Below are positions 45,726 through 57,700 of a stretch of DNA of 64,000 nt, one piece after another. A model generated the notes under the pieces. It was not told the origin of the DNA. It saw only the letters and a program-made list of their open reading frames with translations, and did not search any database. Position numbers and translations under genes: made by a program. The stretch is from Antilocapra americana. Lineage: Eukaryota > Chordata > Mammalia > Artiodactyla > Antilocapridae. Numbering within the stretch: position 1 is the stretch's first letter; every line of letters begins with the position of its first letter. Location of the stretch: the NCBI GenBank assembly GCA_007570785.1, contig ML661900.1:1726268-1790267 (forward strand). The letters are read 5' to 3'.

Positions 45726-47256
45726 ATCAATTCAGTTCAGTCGCTCAATCGTGTCGGACTCTCTGTGACCCCATGAATTGCAGCACGCCAGGCCTCCCTG
45801 TCCATCACCAACTCCCAGAGTCAACCCAAACCCATGTCCATTGAGTCGGTGATGTCATCCAGCCATCTCATCCTCTGTCGTCCCCTTCTCCTCCTGCCCC
45901 CAATCCTTCCCAGTATTAGGGTCTTTCCCAATGAGTTAACTCTTCACATCAGGTGGCCAAAGTATTGGAGTTTCAGCTTCAACATCAGTCCTTCCAATGA
46001 ACACCCAGGACTGATCTCCTTTAGGATGGACTGGCTGGATCTTCTTGCAGTCCAAGGGACTCTCAAGAGTCTTCTCCAACACCACAGTTCAAAAGCATCA
46101 ATTCTTCGGCACTCAGCTTTCTTCACCGTCCAATTCTCACATTCATACATGACTACTGGAAAAACCATAGCCTTGACCAGAAGGACCTTTGTTGGCAAAG
46201 TAATGTCTCTGCTTTTCAATATGCTATCCAGGTTGGTCATAACTTTCCTTTAAAGGAGTAAGTGTCTTTTAATCTCATGACTGCAATCACCATCTTCAGT
46301 GATTTTTGGAGCCCCCCAAATTAAAGTCTGACACTGTTTCTACTGTTTCCCCATCAATTTCCCATGAAGTGATGGGACCAGATGCCATGATCTTAGTTTT
46401 CTGAATGATGAGCTTTAAGCCAATTTTTTCACTCTCCTCTTTCATTTTCATCAAGAGGCTTTTTAGTTCCTTTTCACTTTCTGCCATAAGGGTGGTGTCA
46501 TCTGCATATCTGAGGTTATTGATATTTCTCCTGGCAATCTTGATTCCAGCTTGTGCTTCTTCCAGCCCAGCATTTCTCATGATGTACTCTGCATAGAAGT
46601 TAAATAAGCAGGGTGACAATATACAGCCTTGACGTACTCCTTTTCCTATTTGGAACCAGTCTGTTGTTCCATGTCCAGTTCTAACTGTTGCTTCCTGACC
46701 TGCATACAGATGTCTCAAGAGACATGTCAGATGGTCTGGTATTCCCACCTCTTTCAGAATTTTCCACAGTTTATTGTGATCCACACAGTCAAAGGCTTTG
46801 GCATAGTCAATAAAGCAGAAATAGATGTTTTTCTGGAACTCTCTTGCTTTTTTGATGATGCAGCAGACGTTGGCAAGATTTGATCTCTGGTTCCTCTGCC
46901 TTTTCTAAAACCAGCTTGAACATCTGGAAGTTCACGGTTCACGTATTACTGAAACCTGGCTTGGAGAATTTTGAGCATTACTTTACTAGCGTGTGAGATG
47001 AGTGCAATTGTGCAGTAGTTTGCACATACTTTGGCATTGCTGTTCTTTTGGATTGGAATGAAAACTGACTTTTTCCAGTCCTGTGGCCATTGCTGAGTTT
47101 TCCAAATTTGTTGGCATATTGAGTGCAGCACTTTCACAGCATCATCTCTCAGAATTTGAAATAGCTCAACTGGAATTCTATCACCTCCATTAGCTTTGTT
47201 CATAGTGATGCTTTCTAAGGCCCCCTTGACTTCATATTCCAGGATGTCTGGCTTTA
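45726..47256 (-). mobile_element. BovB LINE, RT domain to 3' end, antisense (best preserved)
   Basis: On the minus strand it runs from the pre-RT block (NKANGGDRIPVELFQIL, 47201-47151) through the RT core to the 3' end with a CAGTT-type tail at about 45728. The 162-codon open frame at 46784-46296 includes QGCILSPCLFNFYAEYI and an intact YADD at 46508-46497. Neighbouring frames at 47203-46946 and 46942-46754 are the same RT interrupted by frameshifts. The endonuclease is absent, so it cannot move by itself. It is the least decayed BovB in the window. Confidence 0.94.
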
Positions 47257-47685
47257 TGTCCCAATACCCAATAATAAAAAGAACTATTGATAAATGTGGA
47301 TGAATCTCAAAGGCATGATGATGAATGAATAAAGTCAGTTATAAAATGCTGCATGTTGTATAATTCTGTGTGTATAACATTCTTGAAAAGATAAGCTACA
47401 GCAATGGAGACAATGCAGAATACATCAGTGGTTGCCATATGTCTGAACATGTTAGGTTTGGAAAGGGTGTGGTATAAAACAGCAACAAGTAGGAGTTCTT
47501 GGGGTTATGTATCTTAATTGTGATGGTGGTTACAGTAATCCAAACTTACAGGGCTATATGTCCAGAAGATCCATATTACTGTGTTTAATAAGTTAAATAA
47601 ACTACTAGAATGATATATATTTAGTAATTCACATATATACACATATAGTGTATATATAATTCCCTGGTATAAGTACACTTCCCTG

Positions 47686-47787
47686 TGTAGGAAATGGCAA
47701 CCCACTCCAGTACTCTTGCCTGTAAAATTCCTTGGGCAGAGGAACCTGATGGGCTACAGTCCATGGAGTCTCCTGGGACTCAGCATA
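47686..47787 (+). repeat. Bov-tA SINE fragment
   Basis: Only the middle of the body: taggaaatggcaacccactc, cagtactcttgcctgtaaaa, gatgggctacagtccatgga. Neither head nor the usual 3' end is present. Confidence 0.85.
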
Positions 47788-47865
47788 TATATAACATTTA
47801 AAAGCAAGCAATAAGTTCTAAACTAAGAGTGAAAGGATTGTCAAGAAATGCATGAGAACAGTACT

Positions 47866-48318
47866 TCTTGTCCTTCAGTCGCTCAGTTGAGTCTGATTCT
47901 GTGACCCCATGGACTGCTGCATGCCAGGTTTCTTTGTCCTTCACTATATGCTGGAGTTTGCTCAAACTCACCTCCATTGAGTCGGTGAAGCTATCCAAAC
48001 ATCTCATCCTCTGTCAGCCCCTTCTCCTCCTGCCCTCAATATTTCCCAGCATCAGGGTCTTTTCCAGTGAGTCAGCTCTTTGCATAAGGTGGCTAAAGTA
48101 TTGAAGCTTCAGTTTCAGCCTCAGTCCTTCCAAGGTATATTCAGGATTCCTTTGGTTTGACTGGTTTGATCTCCTTGCAGTCCAAAGGACTCCCTAAAGT
48201 CTTCTCCAACACCACAGTTCCAAAGCATCAGTTCTTCTGCTTTCTTTATGGTCCAACTCTCACATCTTGAACATGAATACTGGAAAAATCAGGACCTTTG
48301 TCGGCAAAGTAATGTCTC
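47866..48318 (-). mobile_element. BovB LINE, 3' fragment, antisense
   Basis: The plus strand reads tccttcagtcgctcagttga ... cggcaaagtaatgtctctag, the reverse of the BovB 3' region. It is the last large repeat before the promoter, ending about 400 bases upstream of the CpG island. Confidence 0.92.
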
Positions 48319-48740
48319 TAGTACTAGTAACCATTAACATAAATATAGTATTATTTGGAAGAAACGGGCATAGCTACACTGAGAGGGTGATTCGAAAGTG
48401 GGCAGTAAGCTATGGGCCCTCCTTGGCATCAGAGAAAGGAACAGTTTCAAGTCGTGGTGTGAAAATACTTTTAAGAGGCAGGTAAGAAATAGAGAAAAGT
48501 CGGAATATCAGTTTAAGAGGCTAAAGGAGCAACTTCAGATGATATGTGATGCACTGGCCCCAAAGCAGGGCTTGGCAGAAGAGCCGAGACAGGATGGATA
48601 GGAGAAAGTTTGAGATCCCGAGGAAAAAAGAGTAAGCAAAAAGCAAGAAACGATAAAGGTGGGCGCAGACAGTGCGAGGCAGGCAGACGGGCAAAGGCAG
48701 GTTATTTCAGCAGTGTCTTTTGCAGTTTCTGAGGCAGGTA
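48319..48740. other. Non-repetitive promoter-proximal sequence
   Basis: GC rises steadily toward the CpG island. A textbook splice donor, CAG|GTAAGAA, sits at 48481/48482, and a polypyrimidine-poor stretch follows. Frames of 67-72 codons have no domain. It may be upstream regulatory sequence or hold an alternative first exon. Confidence 0.45.
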
Positions 48741-48880
48741 CCAAGGGGCACCTGGAAGAGCGAGCGCAGGAGCCTGGGAAGGCGGGCGCCGGAACGCCCG
48801 CGAGGGGTGTCCGGTGCTCTCCAGGGAGACCGGGTGTCTGCACGGGTGGCGGCTGCGAGCACGCGCGCTCGGAGCCGGCC

Positions 48881-48910
48881 GGCGGGGCGGGGGCGGGGCG
48901 GAGGTGGGGC
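48881..48910 (+). promoter_or_regulatory. GC-box (Sp1/KLF) cluster
   Basis: Three tandem GGGGCGG-type cores (ggcggggcgg gggcggggcg) are followed by gaggtggggc. The spaced G-runs are also quadruplex-prone. Located about 320-350 bases upstream of the splice donor. Confidence 0.75.
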
Positions 48911-48956
48911 GCGCGCACGTCCACGCGGGGCGAGGGAGAGGCGCGGCAGAGGCCGG

Positions 48957-48964
48957 TGACGTCA
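48957..48964. promoter_or_regulatory. Perfect cAMP-response element (TGACGTCA)
   Basis: The full palindromic CRE lies in ggccggtgacgtcagggg, within the CpG island and about 270 bases upstream of the putative exon-1 donor. This is the usual distance and setting for functional CREB/ATF sites. Function is inferred. Confidence 0.75.
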
Positions 48965-49079
48965 GGGGGCGCGCGCGGCCCGGGCGGAGCTGGGAGGCGG
49001 GCGCAGCGCGCGGCCGCGGGCGGAGCGGAGGGGCGCGAGGGGCGGAGCAGAGCGCGGGAGGAGGCGGGGGAGGAGAGGC

Positions 49080-49228
49080 CCCCGGACCGCGAGCGGCAGC
49101 TGGGGAGGGGGCCGTGGAGCCGGAGCGCTTGAAACAGCTGATCCGGTTTTCCTTAAAGCCAGAGAAAATGGAAGTCGGGTAGCAGCTACTGCGGCGCTGC
49201 GGGCTGACTGAGCGGAGCGGCGCGGCAG
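49080..49228 (+). other. Putative untranslated first exon
   Basis: The 3' edge is a strong splice donor, gcggcag|gtgagac, at 49228/49229. The 5' edge is unknown; 49080 is only a working limit because TATA-less island promoters start at several sites. The only ATG near the end opens a five-triplet frame that stops at once, so the exon is probably 5' UTR with translation starting in a later exon outside or deep within this window. I do not recognise the gene. Confidence 0.55.
49168..49182 (+). other. Minimal upstream ORF in putative exon 1
   Basis: ATG in the context gagaaaatgg (A at -3, G at +4, a favourable context) reads M-E-V-G-stop. If the exon is real and transcription starts upstream, this uORF could lower translation of the main frame. 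Confidence 0.45.
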
Positions 49229-52200
49229 GTGAGACGGCGCTGGCCGCGGTGCTGCCGGCGGCGGTGGGGCCGGGGCTGCGGGCCCGGCAGGTGCGCCGTC
49301 CGTCCCAGGGCTGCGTTGGGTGCCTCCGCAGCTTCGTGGCGGAGCAGGTGGACGCAGAGGCCGCGCGGCCCCGGGTCTGGGGCTCGGGGGTCGCGGGCAC
49401 AGCGCTGGGCTCGCCGGCGCGTCTGCATTGCGGGCTCGGCTCTGGACCCCGCGGGGGCCTCTGCCACCGGCCCTGGCCCGACGCGGCGCGCGTCTCCGGG
49501 CAGGGTGCGGCGCTCCCGCTGGGTCGCGGACGGTGTCTCCTTCGGGCCCCGGAGCCGTCTGCACTGGAACGTGATGACGGGCTCGGGGACACCGGCTCCT
49601 CGGTCCGTTGGGCGCACTGGGGTTCCAGGGCGCCGGCGGACTCCCGGGCACGGCCCGGCAGCATCGCGTGAGGCCGCCGGCCGGGTGCCCGGGCCGTGGC
49701 TGCGTGGGCCACCGCGGCCCGGTGCGCCGCTCGCTCGTTCCTCTGGGTCTGGCTGGACAGTGGGCGAACAGCTAATGCAATTTGGCTGTGAACCTGGAAG
49801 CCTTCCTTGGTATCTTTTCACTGGAGGGGGTGAAATCGAATTTGCTGTGCTTTAAGTGCTCCTTTAAATTCGGGAGATGTCAGTGATGTCATCATTAACA
49901 AAAACTTTCCTTCATTGGACACAACCGCCCAAGTGCACCCTCCTCCAGTGCAGCTATTGCAGCCCTTTAAGAATCTTTGCTACAAAATAGATTTGTCTCT
50001 GCTCTGGGAAGTCACCAACCTTATACAGGTGAAAACGGTTCTTATTTTTATTTCTTGGCTTGAGAATGAATAGCTTCAAGAGAGGCTGAAGGGAAACTTG
50101 TTAGATCCTCACAGATCCGGGAATCACTTCATCCATATCACAAGCATCCAGGGGAAAGTCACGCATGACACTTACGTGGCTATTGCCTGGCTTTATCTTT
50201 ATAACTGAAAGTGAGCCATAAGATGAGAAAAATTAAAAGACATTATATTTGAGGTGGCAGATGATGTGTTCAGGAAAAGTAGACAGTGTGGCCTAGATCT
50301 TCACAGGCCTTGATTGCTTCAGGAAAATCTGCAGGTCTTCTAGCTCTCCATCACCAGCTCCTCCAGGACTCCCCACCATGATGGGCCTGGGAGCAGTCTG
50401 CTCTGGAGAAAGGGGTGACAGCTTCTCTGGGGCCCTCTCTGCCTTTCTTGTAGCAGCTGTCTGACCCACCAGCCTCCAAGGCTAGCTTAACACCTGAAGA
50501 GAGTTGAGAGAGTGCAGAGACTGGGACTTAACCTGCATGGCACGCAAAGTTCTGGGGAAATTTCTCCCCATAAATGGGAGCAGTGTGCCAGCGTTATTGT
50601 GTGTGTGAGTGTTCCATTAGTCTGCAGTGTGATGGGAACAGAAGTAAGCAAGTTCCCAAGACAGTCTCCACTTCTGCTGAAGCCTATCATATTGAAAGGA
50701 TATTCAATGAGGGACAAAAACATTGACATTTGTGTATTTAATAATTAATGACGTCCTAATTGGTGCAAAGAAGCATACCTTAAATTATTAGTGTGTTCAT
50801 ATTGTGTCTGTAAGGAATTTAATACCATAGGCCATGCAAAAGTTTGAGTCTGGTTGGGAGGGTAAGCTTTCAAAAACCCTGTATTGGTGGGAAGAAAATT
50901 GGAATCAGAGCTTCACCTTAGCATTGGATGGAAACCATTGCATTATGGAGTCTTGCCTCTTGTGGGTCTCAGCCTGGGTCCTGAGGTCCTTTTTGCGCTA
51001 GCCTCTTCCTGTGTGGAGGCCCCAGACCAGGTAGAGGCTAGCGCAAAGGTTGTGGTAAAGCTGAATTGTCCGTTCTCCCCTGTGGAGAAGGAGAATGGCA
51101 TGTCCATCTGAAGCAGCCATGTGTGTGTGGCCTCTCACCTCCTAAAGGTGCCAGATTTATTCAGTGGCAAGACTGCCTGAGACAGGAAGCCTTATAGCAG
51201 AATTGACTCCAAATATACATCTTTTTGGCAACTTTGCCCCCACTGCATATGGTTATTTTAGAAATTGACCTTCTAAGTCATTGCTGAGATTTTTTTCTGT
51301 AATTGAAGTAGCCTCAAGTGTGTGAAAATTGGCTTTTAAGTCTCTGATCTATGAACTCTTTAGAAATTGAGTCTGTGAAACCACTCTGGCCATATATCAT
51401 TTTTTTCCCACCTGTAGACCTATGAAAGTATTCATTGTAATGTTTTTTTTTAATTTAATTCACTCTAGTACTTTTGATAATACAAAGCAAGTGTTTTCAC
51501 TAAAGCTTGAAATATTAGCTGCTGGTTACCTAAAACATTTCAAAGTCCCTCACTTTAAAGCCTCTTCATGCCCCTTTCATGCTTAGAGTATCACATCCGA
51601 TTCTAAGAAGCCAAGATTGCCTTGGCTTTTCTTCTTGTTCCGTTTGGATGTTAAGGTCATTTAATTCTTGTGTTAGGCCCAGAAGATAAAGGCTGAGTCA
51701 GCTCCCGAGGGGCCAGCAGGGGGCGTGCTAAATGCATCTTGGCGGGCCTCTACCTGAGCCACCTTGGAAAGGATAGAGGATCCCCAAACTAGGGGTGTGT
51801 ACCTGTGAGCCCCACGTCTCTGTGTGCCTATTGCCAAAGAGATGGACACTGAGGAAGGATATGCTTTAAACAGCCAGAGGTTGTGGCTTCTAGAATGGGT
51901 CTCTTTCCATGGGGCAGCTTTAATGGCTCCTTGTCTTTGTAGAGTGATGGTGGGTCCCAGTCAGAAGATTCAGTGCCTCCTCAGATAGCAGAAGGGAGAG
52001 TGTTGGCTTGGAGAGGAGCGACTTGGCCTCACAGAAATCCTTGCCTACATCTTGGTCCTGAAGAGGGCATGATGATGCCAACCAGGACAGCCAGTGGACG
52101 TGTCTCCCATCCCCCAACAATGTTTTTTCTCAGGTTTGACAACCACTGACTTAAACCCCAGGACTCTGTGTCAGTAGCACCTCTCAGGGCGTTTATTTGC

Positions 52201-54284
52201 TGGCCTTGCCAACATTATTGGCTCTGGGTTTCTCAGATGAAGAAAAGCAAATGTTTAATCCCTGTATGTGTTTTTATCTGAAGAAAATGAAAATGGGAGA
52301 AAAGAGGCAACTGTGCTTTTCACTTAAGTGTGCTTAATTTGATTTTTAAGTGTTTGCCATTTTATTCATCAGAAAGTTCCTGGTGGATCTGGAGATGTGA
52401 GCTCCTGCCGGGAGGGTTGTCTTGCCAAGCTGAGAGGGTTGTGTCCCAAGGCTTGGATGACCAGCAGGGTTTCCAGTTATGGTGTCTTCCCCAGGTTCCT
52501 TGGAGAGCCCAGATGCTGAAGGGAGAGATCACACCTTGAAGGAAATAGGTCTTTTACTGCACGCCTATCCAAATGCTATGACTGGATAATTCTTTATACT
52601 TCTTATTCTGTCAAAATGCTTGTAGAATTGAACTGTTGATATTAGAGAGGTAAAAGGAAAAAGTTTTCCAGCTTTGTGCTTCTCTTGGAGCACTTTAAAT
52701 GGCTACATGGGAAGTGCCACTCAATTAAAGACAGGTGGCACCTGATCCTTTTGGAAGCTGTCCATCCCTGAGGATGACCACAGGATATCCTTCTACTCAA
52801 GAGGGAATCCTGAGATCCACAGGCTTTTAAAAGGAAGCAAAACATACTGGTTCCTTTTTATGTATATCTAATTTGAAAATATTTTACCCTTGGAAACATG
52901 GAAGCAGAGTTCCATTTGCCCTTGACAGACTGCTGCATCCCCCAAGCAGTCTGTTTGTCAGACCAAGAATAAGATAACTTTAACAAAGATGTGACAGAGC
53001 CGGTCAGGGAGAAGCTGCCCTCTTGTTTGGGGGATGAAGCTCCTTGCCATTCATAGTAACAGAATGGGTACATGGGTTGAAAATAAGTCATTAAAATTCT
53101 GAAAATGAGAGGTTGATGCTGCCATTTTTACCTGCCCACGTTGTGAAGGTGTGTTTAGCCAACTGGTTTACACATGGTATTTCTTTTGGAGCAGGGGGTG
53201 TATGGGCTGTGGTCAAGACAGGGATTAGGAGAGAGTAGACCTTACTTTTCCTTCTGCATTAGCCACAACCTGCCACCCTGAATGAGGCATGGCCCTGTCA
53301 TGCTCTCGGCCACTCATGAGAAAAGGAGAAAGTTAACCTCCCAGGTCTACAAGGCCTTATCTAGTGAAGCTGCAGGATTCCACAAATCCCTAGTGCTTGC
53401 TATTAGATTTCTGCTATCCACCATCTGACATTCTAAGAAGTCAAATGTACGTTCATGCCAATGCAAGTTCTAAATACATCTCTCTTACAGATAGGGTTAA
53501 AGTAAACTCATTTTCTGGGTTTGAAGGATCTCACCTTTCTCCTTGCAAGGAAATATTTTTTGTTTGGGCTTAGTTTATCCTTCCATAGTTTTCCTTATGA
53601 ACATGATGGATATTTGATGTCTGAGTGAATATGCATGCATAAAATACAGTATAACTTTTACAAAATACACAAGGGAGACCTCTGAAATTCTTTTTCTTTT
53701 CTGCTCAGTGTTTCATTCAATTGTTTTATTAGATCAGCAGTTTCTCACGATGCTAGGGATGGGAGTGAATGGACCACTGACCCACCCCTCTGTGAGATTC
53801 AGTCTCTCAGTTGCTGAGATGAGTATAGGAGCAGATGTCCTGGTGTTGCCCCTGCCAACTTGAGCCTTGCTACTGCTGGGAAGGCCCCCCAGCTCTGCTG
53901 CCCCTGAGGCTGGCACACTCATGGTTTACCCAGATCATCTCTGTGGTTCCATTTTAGAAGTTGGCTGTGATGTGGGGCTTCCCAGATATTAGAGTACGCT
54001 CAGGACTTGCCTGGCAGGACTGTGGAAGAGACCTCATGATGGATCACATCCTGGGATGTGATGTGCCTCCTGCCTTGAAGGCCACCCTAACCCCCAAGAC
54101 TGAGTCAGTACCCTTTCATCTTGGGGGTCCAAAGACCATGGTTCCAATTCATTTCCCCACACGTCTTGTAATGATGATTTGAAGCTTTGAGAATATGTAT
54201 ATTATCAAAATATGCGGCAACACATTTGCATGTGTAATTTTTCATGCCTTAAAAGGAATTGTCAGCATCCAAGATACATATTAT

Positions 54285-54716
54285 TCACTTTTTCTTTTTA
54301 TTTGTTAATTGAAATATAGTTAATTGACAATGTTATGTTACTGCTGTACAAAAGTGATTCAATTTTATGTATATATATATGTGTGTGTACATATATATAT
54401 ACACATTCTTTTTTATATTCTTTTTCCATTATGGTTTATCACAGGATATTGAATATAGTTCCCTCTGCTATACAGTAGGACCTTATTGTTTATCCAGTCT
54501 ATGTATAATGGTTTGCATCTGTAAACTTCTGCCTCCCAACTCATTCATGCCCCAACCCCATTCCACTTGGCAACCATTGGTCTGTTCTCTATTTCTCTGA
54601 TTCCATTTCTGTTTCATAGGTAGGTTCATTTGTATCATATCTTAGATTCCATGTATAAGTGGTATCATATGGTATTTGTCTGTCTTTCTCACTTATTTAG
54701 TATTATAATCTCTAGT
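54285..54716 (-). mobile_element. Artiodactyl L1 3' end, antisense
   Basis: Minus-strand L1 3' UTR and ORF2 end: tagttaattgacaatgttat, ccattatggtttatcacagg, gttccctctgctatacagta, attccatgtataagtggtat. An AT/GT microsatellite (54366-54405) has expanded within it. Confidence 0.88.
54366..54405. repeat. Compound AT/GT microsatellite
   Basis: tatatatatatgtgtgtgta followed by catatatatatacaca, inside the L1 tail. Confidence 0.88.
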
Positions 54717-57700
54717 TGCACACTTTTTCTTCTTAAAATGGAATGTGTTTTGCCAGTCTTTTAAATAATATCATGCTATCTCTTGAAAGAACCATCCCTG
54801 AATAGAAAAAAAGATGGATGAGTTGCCAGCTGACTTGGACAAGGTGACAAGATGTGTGACCTTGGGCACAGTCCCAAGTGGCCCCCCAAGAGGAGACTCT
54901 CTCCTCTGGTTTTATGTGTGTTTGGGGGGAGAAGCAGATGAGAGTGTGCAGTGAGTCCTACAGTTCTAAAGAGATCAATCATTCCAATAAAAGTAAGTAG
55001 GAGGCAGTGTGCCCATCTCATTTACCACGAGCCCATTGCTCTCCCTTGTCAGTGTTGTCAGTTGATGGATTTACAGTTTACACTTGTAACTCAAGTCCTA
55101 GCTTCAATGAACTTGCTTTTAACTTTCTTTGTAGAGGAAGAAGGAGGCATGGGTAAGAAGAATGGAGGACCTTCTTTGGCTTAGTGATTCTTATTGTTTA
55201 TCTGAAATTGTCAGCCAGTTCTGTTAAAACAGGCTAAAGGAAATTCCTTCAAGTCAGGTAGACTACAGACCCCCAGAGACTTGGACTGTATCTACTACCT
55301 CTAGCAGGCACCTCGGTCTCATCAGATGGGTTGTTACAGAACACACTTTCTTACTCTTGGAGTTGATGGAAGATTAGTCTCTCACAAGGACAACTCGTGG
55401 GTGGAAAGAGAGGAAGGAGAAAAGCATTCCAGGAAGGGATCCTGCCAGTCCCATGTCTGTGAGGGGCTGTGTCCATGGCCTGAGGCCCCACCAGCCTGGA
55501 TGGTCTTGGCATTTACCCTTGGGGGAAGTGTGTGGCTAAGCTCTGTGTCTGCACTGCTCTCCTCACCCTGAAAGAACCCTCTGGCAGGGCCGGCTGCTGT
55601 TCTTGGAGCAGGTCTCTGAGACCAAAGGGCATCCTCTTATCGTTATTGAATATAGTGCATGGCAGAGAAGTCTCTGTGGCTCCTGAGGGACAACGCAGGC
55701 TCCCTGTGGGAGGAAGTGGCTCTTTTGCAAGCCCTTTCACTTGCTAGGTCATGTGAAAGCTCTGTGGCTGTTTCACTTGGCACTATGGCTGCATAATTAT
55801 TGGTAGGCAAATTGAAAGGCCACACTGGATCTCTTGGGAGCCTATGGCCTGGACTTGCAGGAATGGGTTGCACTTCATGTACACGTCTCTTGATTATTTC
55901 ATTTGTAAAGTCTGTCTGGTCTGAGGTGCTGACTGTGAACTAGACCCTCAGGGGCCCCTGGTTCTAAGTGGTCGGCAGACTCTGGCTTTTCAGGCCTGGC
56001 ATGTATGGGCAGCCTCCATCTCCCCTGGGTCCTCTGCCTACACTGCCCATGACTGACAGCATTTCCTAAGGTTTCTTCCACCCAACTCCACTTATCCCAT
56101 GGATAAGTGAACAGTCTGGAGGGCCCTGTGTTCAGGAAGACATTGTCACATAGGGTATGTAAGGCTTCTGGGGTTTGGGAGGGGTGATACAGGCAAGAAA
56201 TTCCACTGCTTCAAGTTAGAAGTTTGCTAGAAGAAGCTTTGCTGCTGCATTTAAATTAGGAGATACTGTGGAGATTGCAAACACCACAGTAAAGCAAAAC
56301 ACATGAAGATTTTTGGTTCCCAGTGAATATAAAAGTTACACTGATACCACCATCCTATCGTCTGTTAAGTGTACAATAGCATTATGTCTAAATATATATC
56401 TTTCTATACACTCCTTAATTTAAAAATATTCATGGCTAAAAAAATGCAAACTATCATCTGACAATACAGGGTTACCACAAACCTTTAGTTGGTTAAAAAA
56501 AAAATGCAGTCTATCTATGAAGTGCAGTCAAGCAAAGCAATGAAAGGAGGTCTGCCTGTACTAGGCTGTGGGGTGACTGGAGGGTCAGATGGGAAATGTG
56601 GCCATGGAGGAAAGTCTGTGTGTGGCCCCTGCAGGTCAAGGCCAGGCCTGCTGGGGGAAACTCCCAGCCTCTGGACCAGGCCCCCACCTTGGGCATCTCT
56701 CTAGTCCTCTGTTTCACAGGTGAGGTGGAGACAGGTAGCTGTTTGACCTCTGATACCTCATTCAAGTCCATGATTCTGTGTCCAGTAATCCCCTCCTTCC
56801 CTCCTAGCGGTGACTGATCAGGGGAAAGAAAGGCCCACTCATTGCTGGGAGAGAACAACTAGGAAAAATTAGGTGTCTCTTAAGAATGTTTGTATGCGTT
56901 TCTTGTGCTGAGGAGAATACAGAGCATTTGAAGAAGGATTTATAGTTAGAAATGGGCAGTGTGGTCAGCATCCCTCCTTCTCACTGTGAGGCTCCGAGGA
57001 GAAGATTGTGCCCTAGCCTGTTCAGAACAGGCTCTCCACGCGTGTTTATGAAATGCATTCACTAGTCCTAAGGGAATTAAACTTAGAAATTTAATTATTC
57101 TTTCTAGAATTGTTTAGCTCCCATGCGTTCAAAAGTATTAGAGTTGAGAATACGGTTCATGTCAAATTTGACACATTTTCAAACTTGAGCCCCCCAGTTT
57201 AGCAGTGAGCAAAAAAAAAAGCAAATTATTTACCGATTCACCATGATGTGGCACACTGCAGAGTGTCATTCTCTGGGGAGGTGTAGTTCTATCTTTCCCA
57301 TATATGTGTCACAGACACTGTATGCAGTCTTAGGGAATATTAGCTGCATCTACTTGATAAGGAAAATAACTGCATTCCTGATTTCTTTTAAAATTGGAAT
57401 ATAATTGTTCTGTTAGTTTGCACTCCAGATTTTGAAAAGCCCTCCTCCCCACCTCCCTTTTCCTGTCTGGGGTGTGGAGGGCCTTAAAGGAAGCAGCAGT
57501 CCACACCATCCATGCAGCTCAGCCTGCAGAGTGGGTGGGACCCCAAGATTAGTACTTCCTCTGGGACTCCCTCCACATACTGACCAATGTTCTGCCCTCT
57601 CTGGCTCCCTGAACAGCACTGCCCTCTTGATCCCTGCCACACCTCTCTCCTGGGCTTGTCTCCCTGCTCTGGAGAGCCTCCAGGGGGCTGCTGGTGCCCT

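Larger units (their letters stand above)
43091..47685 (+). mobile_element. Ancient L1 with the RT core missing, multiply invaded
   Basis: The early ORF2 part (43350-44240, e.g. cacaactctattgtgtctat and acacacatttctaaa-type text) is followed, after a SINE cluster, by late ORF2 (44675-45155, aaaactcaacaataagaaaa; agtgttggcaaggatgcaga). The 3' end resumes at 47262-47685 (gaactattgataaatgtgga; catcagtggttgccatatgt). The central RT domain is absent, so a deletion occurred at or before the SINE insertions. A TA/GATA-like tract lies at 43205-43300. Confidence 0.65.
48760..49740 (+). promoter_or_regulatory. CpG-island promoter of an unidentified gene
   Basis: About 1 kb is very GC-rich with dense CpG (gcgcgc, ccgcgg and ggcgcg words throughout), in contrast to the AT-rich, CpG-poor flanks. 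No TATA box is evident. GC boxes, a perfect CRE and an E-box (cagctg, 49135-49140) are present. In mammals such islands mark housekeeping or developmental promoters. Direction is inferred as plus from the strong donor at 49229 and from the gene-sized, repeat-poor sequence to the right. Transcription also on the minus strand is possible. Long GC-driven frames (336, 229, 211, 208 and 157 codons) overlap on both strands and are not supported as proteins. Confidence 0.85.

Noticed and set aside
48702..49712. 336-codon minus-strand open frame, with 229-, 211- and 208-codon frames on both strands
   Set aside because: GC-rich DNA has few stop codons, so all frames stay open. The translations are P/A/R/G-rich, overlap on both strands and have no domain. 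A CpG-island promoter explains them.
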